Assembly (NCBI GenBank): GCA_051004015.1
Contig: JBPCKT010000038.1
Location: 1 to 17,655, forward strand
Source of the DNA: SXOA01 sp051004015
Lineage (GTDB): Bacteria > Planctomycetota > Planctomycetia > Pirellulales > Pirellulaceae
Reading direction: 5' to 3'
DNA: 17,655 nucleotides
The position numbers and the translations under genes were made by a program. Numbering within the stretch: the first letter of the stretch is position 1; each line of letters opens with the position of its first letter. Below the pieces are notes generated by a model that was not told where the DNA came from, searched no databases, and saw only the letters and a program-made list of their open reading frames with translations. Shown here one piece after another: positions 7,400 to 15,700 of this stretch.

Positions 7400-7690
7400 A
7401 GCGAAAAAGGTTGCAAGGGAAGTCTTGGTTATAACTCTTCTCCACGCGCAAAGCGCGATTACCGCCGATAACCCCCTTTGGAAGTAACTTATTCATGAAT
7501 TCACATTTCTCCGCGCGACAACTTACGGCGACATGAATCGCCGCAAGTCCTTCGCTCGCCGTCACTTCGCACGACGCGATGAGACGTAAGTGTGATTCAC
7601 GAGTGCCACAATTGACGAGTTTTTATTCACGACAATATCCGCATGTGATAACCTGTTTTTAATGACTTCCAGCCGCACAAAATCGTATCC

Positions 7691-7716
7691 CGCACTCTCC
7701 CTTGACGGAGGGTGCG
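7691..7716. repeat. 10-bp hairpin in the divergent gap
   Basis: CGCACTCTCC (7691-7700) pairs with GGAGGGTGCG (7707-7716) with one G-T pair and a six-base loop CTTGAC. No T-tract follows on either strand. It could be a dispersed palindrome, an operator or part of a leader structure; the sequence alone does not decide. Confidence 0.45.
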
Positions 7717-7763
7717 AGGCCGCGGAGAGCGAGTCCACTTATGCGGCTCGGCACCGGCAGGCG

Positions 7764-7783
7764 CGCACCGACGTTCCGGTGCG
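7764..7783. repeat. 7-bp GC hairpin in the divergent gap
   Basis: CGCACCG (7764-7770) and CGGTGCG (7777-7783) are perfect complements around ACGTTC. It lies 205 bases before the propeller gene start. Without a T-tract it is not a canonical terminator, and its role is unknown. Confidence 0.4.
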
Positions 7784-7987
7784 TTGCGGCCAATACTATA
7801 CATTTGTTTCAACGAAGTCAAGCCCAGGGCGATATTTTCACCCCTCGCGGAGGGACCTCTTTTGCGACCGCCGTTCGGCTGCTTTCCATCTCCTTCATTT
7901 CGTCGCATGCCTTGCCTGGTATCCCCTACAATGATTCCATCTTAACTGGACCCCGGTCCTCTTAATTCTCCTAGCTCGAGGCATTCC

Positions 7988-9286
7988 ATGTGTATCGTCA
8001 CCGATAAAAGACCGGTTGGTCGTGTTAGCGTGCAAGACGGAATGAGCCGGCTTGTCTTGCTGTTGGGAATACTGCTGCTGACCTGCCTGAATAGCGCATT
8101 TGCGCAGGCTCCTCAAAATGAAAACAACTCCGCACCCGCGATTGAACTTGGTCCTCCCGACTACTCAAAGATTTCGCGTAGCCTGTCCGAAGTCAATCTG
8201 CCGACGGAGCAGCCTCAAGTGCTGTGGAAATACAACAGTGACGTTTCCCTTACGAACGCCATTGTCGCCAATGGCGTCGTGTACTTCGGCGACGACAAGG
8301 GACGCATTGTCGCGCTCCGCGCCAGCGATGGCGGGTTGGTTTGGAAACATGAGCATGACGCGAGAACGGTGACTAGCCCATCTGTGGATAAGGACCAACT
8401 GTACTTCAGCTCGGACAAAGGAGTTACTGCGTTGCGGCGGGAACTAGGGACGCTGGTCTGGCATCACGCCATCGAGTTAGGTGCCGGGGAATGCAATCCG
8501 CTTCCCATCGGCGACCGCGTATTTGTTTCGGGATATGACGGGAATGCCTACGCTCTGGATCGCAACACCGGGGCAACGATCTGGCAAGCGGAACTCATTT
8601 CTGACGCGCCACCCGATCAACCGGGATTCAGTGGCGTGCGGGCCCGGTTCCAGAAAATCGTAGCGCGGCCTCGCGGCGCTGCTAGCGACGGCAAGATTCT
8701 TGTGCAGGGCGTGTTCGATCAATCACGTGTAGTCGCACTGGACTGCGCGGGCGGGAAACGGCTCTGGACATTTCAAACGGGAGGCTGGATTGGTGATTTG
8801 CCAACCATTGTGGGGACCAAAGTCTATGTCTCCAGCCAGGATAAGATTTTGTATTGCCTCGACCGCGACTCGGGGCGTCAACTCTGGAAGTTCGAAACTC
8901 ACAGTTGGCTGTCGACTTCCGCGGCGGTTTTCAATGATGTTGTGTTTCTGACTCACCACGGCGGCAGGCTGTATCAGATTGCCGCCAAATCAGGCGAACA
9001 AGTCAAGTTTTTTGAGCCTGATGATGAAGGAGAGAGAGATGGCCTCGCGGGCTCGTCTCCGCTGATTGCCAATGAAACCGCTTACTTTGCCTCGTGGAAA
9101 GGACTGTTCTACGCAGTCGACATCAGCACTGGCAAACTCCGCTGGAAGCTTCAACCCTCCAACGGTTCGCATGTTTCCACCGGACACTCAACCGATGGCC
9201 GGCGAATATTCGTGACGTGCCACAAGACCCTAGAAAAAACTGGGGAATATGCGGTGATTGCCATTGGTAAAAAGGGATTGAAGTGA
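7988..9286 (+). CDS. Exported PQQ/BamB-like beta-propeller protein
   Basis: The protein is 432 residues from ATG 7988. GAGG lies seven bases upstream, which supports this start. A second in-frame ATG at 8042 would begin right at the signal-peptide core and is an alternative. The signal peptide MSRLVLLLGILLLTCLNSAFA ends AFA before QAP, so the mature protein is periplasmic or surface-exposed. The rest is made of repeated four-stranded blades, each ending in a 'YALDRNTGATIWQ'-type motif: VALRASDGGLVWK, YCLDRDSGRQLWK, YAVDISTGKLRWK. This is the PQQ-repeat/BamB pattern. No quinoprotein dehydrogenase active-site motif or haem site is seen, so a scaffold or binding role is as likely as an enzyme. 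Sampled lines of this gene are about 52-53% GC, against about 65% in a sampled line of the haem gene, and it uses more AT-ending codons. It is convergent with the FMN-binding gene. Confidence 0.8.
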   Translation: MCIVTDKRPVGRVSVQDGMSRLVLLLGILLLTCLNSAFAQAPQNENNSAPAIELGPPDYSKISRSLSEVNLPTEQPQVLWKYNSDVSLTNAIVANGVVYFGDDKGRIVALRASDGGLVWKHEHDARTVTSPSVDKDQLYFSSDKGVTALRRELGTLVWHHAIELGAGECNPLPIGDRVFVSGYDGNAYALDRNTGATIWQAELISDAPPDQPGFSGVRARFQKIVARPRGAASDGKILVQGVFDQSRVVALDCAGGKRLWTFQTGGWIGDLPTIVGTKVYVSSQDKILYCLDRDSGRQLWKFETHSWLSTSAAVFNDVVFLTHHGGRLYQIAAKSGEQVKFFEPDDEGERDGLAGSSPLIANETAYFASWKGLFYAVDISTGKLRWKLQPSNGSHVSTGHSTDGRRIFVTCHKTLEKTGEYAVIAIGKKGLK

Positions 9287-9368
9287 GAGCGATCATGTTC
9301 CCTCCGTGCGGTCGTCCGATGTCCGGAGGTGGCCGAGAGCGCGGATCTGACTTCCTTGTATCGGCTTT

Positions 9369-9392
9369 TCCGCTCAAGGAGTGAGCGGACTA
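9369..9392 (+). repeat. REP-like 24-nt hairpin motif, copy 2 (possible shared terminator)
   Basis: TCCGCTCA (9369-9376) and TGAGCGGA (9382-9389) form a perfect 8-bp stem with loop AGGAG, followed by CTATTTT on the plus strand; on the minus strand the stem is followed by AAAAGCC, so no T-tract there. It matches the copy at 94-117 at 22 of 24 positions in the same orientation. It sits 83 bases after the propeller stop and eight bases from the stop of the convergent FMN-binding gene, where it could act as a terminator for the plus-strand transcript. Confidence 0.6.
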
Positions 9393-9399
9393 TTTTGGG

Positions 9400-10731
9400 T
9401 TACTTTGCCGCTGCCGACAGTGCTTTCGCCGTGGCATTGATGATAGCTTCGGAGGTGATGGTCGCCCCGCTAGTGGCGTCGACTCCTTTGACGCCGTTTT
9501 TGGAGATGATTTTGGCGGTGGTGTCGGAGATCGAGGAGTAATACTGTTTCTCGCGGTGCTGGGTGACTTTGACGTTTTCGATTTTGCCGCTCTTCACGGC
9601 GACTTGAATCCGCACCATGGCTTCGTAACCGAGCGATTCCGCTTCGTAGGAGCCGTCGGGCACCTTTCCCGGGTCGGAGAGCTCGAAGAGCTTGACCGCG
9701 TCGAGGTTGGCCTGGGCCCGCTTCTGGGTCCCTTCGGCGCGTCCCTTGTTGGCGAGCAGCGGCGCCGCCAGGACTTTTTCGTAGTACGTCACCGCCTGCG
9801 GAAACTTGGCAGCGGAGCGGCAGGCGTCCCCGGCGGTCAGGTACGACAGATGCGGACTGCCGCCGCGGGCGTAGGAGTCGGCCAGCTTGAGGGCGGTGGG
9901 GAGATCGCCAAGTTCGGCGTAGAGCTTGATGTTGTTGAACGTGGCCGGTGCCTTTTTCAGCAGCTCCAGGGCCATCTGCTTGTTTCCCAGGCGATGGTAG
10001 CATTCGGCCAGATGGACGGTGCTGTTTGGGAAATCCCTGCTCTTGTCCACTCCGGCCTTTCGCCACCAAAATGCCGCCCGCGGATAATCCTCCAACAGTA
10101 TGAAGTATTCCCGGCCGAGCTCGTTCATGGCGCGGGTCCGCTTTTCCTCATCGTCCTTGTGCAGCGTGAGCAGATGGTGCATCAGCTTCACTCCTCCGCG
10201 CCATTTACTCTCGTTGGGATTGATAATGTCCCAGTTGTACTGGCCGACGTTCTTCTGGTTGTTCCAGCCTTCGGGGGCCTTCTTCGGGAAGCTGAGGTCG
10301 AGCGACTTGGGATAATCGAGCGGCGTGGCCTCGAACCAGGCGGGAGGAGTGCGTCCTTGCTCGTCGATGAGGGCGTCGATTTCGGCTTTGGTCCACGTGG
10401 GGCCGCTCTCTGCGGGCTCGACAGGAGAAGATGCAGCAGTCTTTGTCTTGCCGGTTTTAGTTCCCTTAGTCGTCGGCTTGGGATTGATAACGTATCGCTT
10501 GGTGTTGATGGTGACGACGTGGACCTCAGCCAGCGGAATGGCCCGCTGGGTCGCTTTCCCCGCCTTGGTGATTTCGACCTTCATCTCTTTATCGTCGCGC
10601 GAGAGGACTTTGCATTCCAGCTTTTCTCCGGTGAGGAATTCGACCGTGGCGGCGCGAAGCGACGAAAGGAAAAGCATGCACACCAGGCTTGTCGTTGCCA
10701 GAACGAGGATGTTGCGACGAACGAGGTTCAT
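9400..10731 (-). CDS. Secreted covalent FMN-binding protein with SHD1-like and TPR-like regions
   Basis: This 443-residue exported protein is the likely substrate of the ApbE encoded just upstream. It starts with a signal peptide cleaved near SLRAA (A27/A28). Residues 28-82 (TVEFLTGEKLECKVLSRDD ... VVTINTKRYVIN) resemble the SHD1-type beta domain common in planctomycetes. A Thr/Lys linker follows to about 105. Residues about 195-350 look like TPR-type helical repeats (YPRAAFWWRKAG, GNKQMALELLKKA, FPQAVTYYEKVL). Residues 359-438 form an FMN_bind domain (DGSYEAESLGYEAMVRIQV ...) ending in D418-A-T-S-G-A-T424, where FMN is expected to be esterified to T424. GAGGAGG lies seven bases before ATG 10731, and the start overlaps the apbE stop by four bases (ATGA), so the two are translationally coupled. 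It would carry electrons outside the cytoplasmic membrane, but the donor and acceptor are unknown. Confidence 0.88.
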   Translation of the reverse strand: MNLVRRNILVLATTSLVCMLFLSSLRAATVEFLTGEKLECKVLSRDDKEMKVEITKAGKATQRAIPLAEVHVVTINTKRYVINPKPTTKGTKTGKTKTAASSPVEPAESGPTWTKAEIDALIDEQGRTPPAWFEATPLDYPKSLDLSFPKKAPEGWNNQKNVGQYNWDIINPNESKWRGGVKLMHHLLTLHKDDEEKRTRAMNELGREYFILLEDYPRAAFWWRKAGVDKSRDFPNSTVHLAECYHRLGNKQMALELLKKAPATFNNIKLYAELGDLPTALKLADSYARGGSPHLSYLTAGDACRSAAKFPQAVTYYEKVLAAPLLANKGRAEGTQKRAQANLDAVKLFELSDPGKVPDGSYEAESLGYEAMVRIQVAVKSGKIENVKVTQHREKQYYSSISDTTAKIISKNGVKGVDATSGATITSEAIINATAKALSAAAK

Positions 10732-11756
10732 ACGCCGGCCTCCTCATCACGCGAGGTCGGAAAGCCCGCGGTGCGGAGCAGCCGGCCGTTTTGCAATACT
10801 CCTAGCAAGTCTGTTCCCGGTGTTTGTTTCACCAATCTTTCACCCTCCACCGGCCCCAGCACGAAAGTCGCCGTGGAAAGGCCGTCCGCCAGGAGGCCGC
10901 TTGGCGCTGCGATGGAGACGCTGGCGAAGCCGGCGGCTGAGGCGCCGGTATCGGGGTCGAGGATGTGATGGCGCTGGCAGTCGTTGCCAAACGTGGTGGC
11001 GTAGTCGCCGCTGGTTGCGAGGCAGCGGCCGTCGAGGTCGGCCAGGGCGATGAAGTCCTCGGCTTCCCGTGGATGCTGGATGCCGACACGCCACGGCTGG
11101 CCGGTGGCTTTGCTGCCAAGCGAGGTGAGCTCGCCGGTGTTGATGAGGGCATGTTTCACGCTGTGCTGCTGTAGGGCCGCTTTCGCGCGGTCAGCCGCGT
11201 AGCCCTGGGCGATGCCATTGAGCGTCACCGCCATGCCGAAGCGATTGAGGCGAATGAGATTCGTCGAGACTTCCAGCTTTCGCCAATCGACCAGCTCCAC
11301 AGCAGCGGCGATTTCGGCAGCGGAAGGAGTGCGGTCGTGTTGCGCGGCCGCTTCATGCAGCTTCCAGAGCGGCTGAATGGTGACATCGAACTTGCCGCCC
11401 GATTTGTCGGCCAACTCGTGAGCGGCCGTCAACACTTCCACCAGATAAGGATGCGGCTGCCGTAGCACTCCTTCGCGATTGAGGCGGCAGAGCTGGCTGT
11501 GCGGGCGATAGAGGCTCATCACTTCCTCGACCTGTTCCAACTCCGCAAATGCCGCCTTCACGCCCGCCGCGGCCTGTGACTGGCTGGAGTGCAGAGCCGT
11601 GATTTCCACTTTGGTTCCGAGGGCGGTGGAAGTGTGCGAGAAGCTGGCGAGCTCTTTACGACCGCTGCCCAGCCGCGACAGCCCGTAGCAAGCCGCTCCC
11701 CCCGCACCCAGCGCGAGCGAGAGGCAGAATCGCCTACGAGTCAAGTTGAATGCCAT
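10728..11756 (-). CDS. apbE: FAD:protein FMN transferase
   Basis: The protein has 342 residues. It transfers FMN from FAD to the Thr/Ser of a D-x-x-S/T-G-A-T motif in secreted flavoproteins, using Mg2+. A twin-arginine leader (TRRRFCLSLALGAGGAA, from residue 6) predicts Tat export. Family motifs appear in order: SGGKFDVTIQPL (119-130), LNGIAQGYAAD (179-189), NTGEL (206-210), TSGDY (248-252), HILDPDTG (264-271) and ADGLSTATFVLG (290-301). Cys23 follows GGAA, which is not a convincing lipobox. Its ATG directly follows the proC TAG with no gap, and its end overlaps the FMN-binding gene, so enzyme and substrate are probably made together. The product call is secure; the target is inferred from adjacency and the DATSGAT motif next door. 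Confidence 0.95.
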   Translation of the reverse strand: MAFNLTRRRFCLSLALGAGGAACYGLSRLGSGRKELASFSHTSTALGTKVEITALHSSQSQAAAGVKAAFAELEQVEEVMSLYRPHSQLCRLNREGVLRQPHPYLVEVLTAAHELADKSGGKFDVTIQPLWKLHEAAAQHDRTPSAAEIAAAVELVDWRKLEVSTNLIRLNRFGMAVTLNGIAQGYAADRAKAALQQHSVKHALINTGELTSLGSKATGQPWRVGIQHPREAEDFIALADLDGRCLATSGDYATTFGNDCQRHHILDPDTGASAAGFASVSIAAPSGLLADGLSTATFVLGPVEGERLVKQTPGTDLLGVLQNGRLLRTAGFPTSRDEEAGV

Positions 11757-12566
11757 CTATCCCCCCAGTTCCTGCGACCTTTTCGTCGCCGCCTCCACCG
11801 CAGCTATCAACGCCGCCCGCAAGCCGTGCTCTTCCAGGGCCTTCATACCGGCAATGGTGGTGCCCCCCGGGCTGGCCACCCGGTCTTTAAGCACGGCTGG
11901 ATGCTCGTTTGTACTCAGCACCATCTGGGCACTTCCCAAAACAGTCTGAGCCGCCAGTGCCAAACTTAGTTCTCGCGGCAGCCCCATCCGCACCCCGCCG
12001 TCGCTCAGGGCTTCGATCATGATATAGACAAAAGCGGGCCCCGACCCAGAGAGTCCCGTCACCGCATCGAGCAGCTTCTCATCCACTTGCCGGGCCAGCC
12101 CCACCGCCCCCAGCAACTCCCCCACGAGCCGGCTGTCTTCGGCGGTCGCGCCGGGTCCCAGGGCAAAGGCGGAAGCCCCCTTGCCAACGAGGGCCGGAGT
12201 GTTGGGCATCACGCGGATGACCCGGTCGGTCTTCAGTCCCGCACAGAGCTTGGCCAGCGTCACGCCGGCGGCGATGGAAACCACCAGCGTTCCCTGAGCA
12301 ACCTTCCCTGCTAGCTCCCCCATCACCGCGGCCATGCTCTGCGGCTTGACCGCCAGAAAGAGGACGCCGCCGCGTTCTGCCAACTCGACATTGCTCTTGG
12401 CGGCGACAGAGCCCGGAACCTCGGCCTGAAACTGCGTCGTGGCCTCCGCCAGCGCATCAAAAGCGGCGATCTTCCCCGCTGGCAGCAGCTTCGCGGCCAC
12501 AAAACCCTTGGCGAGCGCCCGGGCCATCTGGCCGGCGCCGACAAAACTGATGTTTGCTGGAGTCAT
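11757..12566 (-). CDS. proC: Pyrroline-5-carboxylate reductase
   Basis: This is a cytoplasmic enzyme of 269 residues, the usual ProC length, that reduces 1-pyrroline-5-carboxylate to proline with NAD(P)H. Numbering from M1 at 12566, the Rossmann motif FVGAGQMARAL is at 8-18, MPNTP at 120-124, the signature GLSGSGPAFVYIM at 171-183, DGGVRMGL at 189-196 and SPGGTT at 232-237. ATG 12566 is chosen because AGGA lies six bases upstream; an in-frame ATG at 12584 has no Shine-Dalgarno and adds six non-conserved residues. It heads the proC-apbE-FMN-binding operon. The 134-base gap to the divergent haem gene should contain both promoters, but I see no strong -35/-10 pair in it. No metabolic link between proline synthesis and flavinylation is evident. 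Confidence 0.95.
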   Translation of the reverse strand: MTPANISFVGAGQMARALAKGFVAAKLLPAGKIAAFDALAEATTQFQAEVPGSVAAKSNVELAERGGVLFLAVKPQSMAAVMGELAGKVAQGTLVVSIAAGVTLAKLCAGLKTDRVIRVMPNTPALVGKGASAFALGPGATAEDSRLVGELLGAVGLARQVDEKLLDAVTGLSGSGPAFVYIMIEALSDGGVRMGLPRELSLALAAQTVLGSAQMVLSTNEHPAVLKDRVASPGGTTIAGMKALEEHGLRAALIAAVEAATKRSQELGG

Positions 12567-12700
12567 GCTCGATCCTGAATTCATGAAGGTGCTAGCGGCT
12601 TTCTATCTTACATGATTTTTTCGCCATTGCCTCATTTCCCTTGCCGCTGCTAACCTTCCCCCCTGTTTCCCTGGGTTTCCGAGATTTCGGCGAGGTTGCT

Positions 12701-15700
12701 ATGTCCGCACGGATTTGCGCTTGGATGTTTCTCTCATTGGCGCTGGCCGCGATGGCTTACCCTCAGGAAGCGATCGCCCAAGAAGCAAAATGGATTTGGT
12801 CGGCCGAGCACCAGAAAGACGCGGTCCCCGCCGGCGCGGTTTGCCATTTCCGCAAATCGTTCGCGGTCAAAACGCCGGAGAACGCGGTCATCGCGATTGC
12901 CGCGGATGATACGTACGAGCTGTACCTCAACGGCCGCCGCATCGGCGCGGGGGAATCGACGAAGAAGCTTGTCGAATATGACGTCTCCAAGTTGGTTGGC
13001 AAGGGAAGCAACCTGATTGCCGTTAAGGTCACCAACCGCGCCGGCAAAACATCCGCCCTGGTGGCTCGCGTAACCGTCAAGGAAAAGAACGGCGAGTGGG
13101 TCTCCCACTCCAGCGACGACTCCTGGAAGGTCAGCACCAATCCCCTGCCGCTGTGGAACACCACGATTTACAACGACCGCGGCTGGGCCAAGTCCCAGGT
13201 CTTCGGCACGCTGGGCGAAACCGCCCCCTGGGACCGCCGCGATGAAATTGTCGCGGATGTCGAGGCCGGTGCGGGCGAGCCCAACTTGGCTCCCATCGTC
13301 GACAAGAGCCAGGTCACCCGCCGCGGCACGACGAACACAGCCAAAACCAACACTCCCGCGGCCAGTCCTCCCGCAACCACGCCGGCAACGAATCCCGCCG
13401 AGGAATTCAAAGAGCCCGTGGCGGCGAAGCTCGTCAAGAATGAACGCTTTGAACCGGTGGATGAATTCGAGGTCCAGCAAGTCCTGACCGGCGATCAGAC
13501 CGGCTCGCTCATCGCCATGACCTTCAACGAGTTTGGCCACATCCTCGCCTCCAAGGAAGGGGGCCCGCTGCTGCTCATCTATGACAGCGATAACGACCGC
13601 ATCCCGGACAAGGTCAGAACCCACTGCGACAAAGTCAAGAACTGCCAGGGAATTCTGGCCCTCAACGGCGATGTCTTCGTCACCGGCGAAGGGCCGGACG
13701 GACCGGGGCTCTACCGCCTCTCCAAGCCGAATAAGGAAGGCAAACTCGAAGAGGTGCGGACGCTCATCAAGTTCAAGAGCGAGTCGGTGGAGCACGGAGC
13801 GCACGGCCTCGTCCTCGGTCCTGATGGACTGATCTACGTCCTGCTGGGCAATTACGGCAAGGTTGACCACGAAGTCGATCCCGCCAGTCCGCACCGCGAT
13901 TTCTACGAAGGGGACCTCGTGACGCCCCGCTACGAAGACCCCGCCGGCCATGCCGTCGGCATCAAGGCCCCCGGCGGCACGATCATCCGCACGGACGCCG
14001 AAGGGAGCGGCGTGCAGGTTGTCTGTGGCGGTTTGCGGAACCCGTATGACCTGACTTTCAGCAACGACGGCGAGTTGTTCGTCCATGATGCCGACATGGA
14101 GTCGGACGAAGGGCTCTCGTTCTATCGCCCGACGCGCCTCTTGCATCTCGTGACCGGCGGTGAATTCGGCTGGCGGAGCGGCTGGGCGACCTGGCCGGAT
14201 TACTTTGTCGATTCGCTTCCCGCCGTGCTCGACACCGGCCGTGGCTCACCGGCCGGCCTCACCACCTACAACCATTTCATGTTCCCCCGCCGCTACCACA
14301 ACTGCCTGTTCACGGCGGATTGGTCGCAGGGAAAAATCCTCGCCGTGCGGCTGAAGAAGAACGGGGCCTCCTACACCGCGACGACCGAAGTCTTCGTGGA
14401 AGGCAACCCGCTCAACGCCACGGACCTCGACGTCGGCCCGGACGGCTGGTTGTATTTCTGCACCGGCGGCCGTGGAACTGGCGGGGGTGTCTACCGCGTC
14501 ATTTGGAAAGGAACCGTCCCGCCGCAAATCACTAACATCGGCACGGGCGTGACTGCGGTCATTCGTCAGCCACAGATTCAAAGCAGTTGGGCGAGGCAGA
14601 ACATCGCCGGCGAGAAACGGAAGCTGGGCGACAAGTGGGATGCATCGCTGATCGGCGTGGCAAAAAGCGCCGCCAACCCCGCGAACTACCGGCTGCAAGC
14701 CCTCGACCTGATGCAACTTTACGGCCCCGCTCCCACGCCGGAGCTGCTGATCTCCATCTCGCAGCAGCAGAACGAGCAAGTCCGCGCGAAGGCGACGGAA
14801 TTGATGGGGCTGCACCCCACCCAAGAGACGCATCAGCGCCTCGTCGAGCTGCTGGCCGACACCGACCGGGGAGTCCGCCGCAAAGCGTGCGAAGCCCTCA
14901 GCCGGGCCGACCAGGCGCCGACGCTCGACAAGCTGCTGCCGCTCCTTTCGTCGGATGACCGGTTCGAAGCCTGGGCCGCCCGCCGCGTGCTGGAACGGAT
15001 GAAGCTCGACGACTGGAAAGACGAGCTGCTCGCCAGCGACAACCACCGGCTCTTTATCCAAGGCAGCCTGGCGCTCATCACCGCCTATCCCAGCCGCGAG
15101 AATGCCCAGCAGATTCTCAAACGGATGACCACGCTGATGGAGAAATTCGTCAGCGACAAGGATTTTCTCGACATGCTCCGCGTGGCGCAGGTCGCCATCG
15201 CCCGCGGCGAGCTCAAGCCGGAAGAGCTGGCGGGCCTGCGGAAGCGCCTGGCGGAAGAATTCCCCGCCGGCGACCCGCTGATGAACCGCGAGCTGATTCG
15301 CCTGCTGGTCTACCTGCAGGAATCGACCATCACCGACCGCTACCTGGCTTACCTCAAGTCCGACGCCGGCGAAGTGGACAAACTACATGTAGCCCTGCAC
15401 CTCCGCTTCCTGGAAAAGGGCTGGACCTCCAGCGATCGCATGGAGCTGCTGAAGTTCTATGAAGAAGCCCAGAAGCGAAAAGGAGGCGGAAGCTATGCCC
15501 GCTACCTGATTAACGCCACCCGCGACTTCACCAAGCAGCTCAATCAGGAAGAAGTGGCGATGGTGCTGGAGAAGGGCTCGCTTTGGCCGAATGCGGCACT
15601 GGGGGCGCTCTATCTGATTCCCGAAAAGCCCGAGGAGAAGATGCTGCAGCAGCTCAAGGACCTCGACCAGCGGCTCGCTGACAAAGAAGGGGATTCTTAT

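Larger units (their letters stand above)
7371..7987. other. 617-base divergent intergenic region, no convincing gene
   Basis: The region separates the minus-strand polyferredoxin from the plus-strand propeller gene, so both promoters should lie here. It is AT-richer than its surroundings. It holds a repeat at 7379-7399, a 5-bp hairpin CGCGC-AAA-GCGCG at 7445-7457, a 10-bp hairpin at 7691-7716 and a 7-bp hairpin at 7764-7783. Short open frames of 77-93 codons overlap one another on both strands without a start signal or recognisable product, and I do not call them genes. Possible -10-like boxes are TACAAT at 7927-7932 on the plus strand and TATAAC around 7429-7434 read on the minus strand, but neither has a well-spaced -35. 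Confidence 0.6.

Noticed and set aside
7627..7965. Several 77-93-codon open frames on both strands in the divergent gap
   Set aside because: They overlap each other in different frames, lack Shine-Dalgarno sequences, and the translations show no domain or signal peptide.
9321..9350. Stretch resembling the 5' part of a Ser/Tyr tRNA (GGAGGTGGCCGAG)
   Set aside because: Only about 13 bases match, and no anticodon arm, T arm or acceptor 3' strand can be found.
12567..12700. Promoter boxes between proC and the haem gene
   Set aside because: TAAGAT-like and GCTAAC-like hexamers are present, but none has a convincing -35 at 16-18 bases.
12734..14146. 470-codon open frame on the minus strand, opposite the haem protein
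   Set aside because: It is a shadow of a gene with clear signal peptide, propeller and haem motifs.
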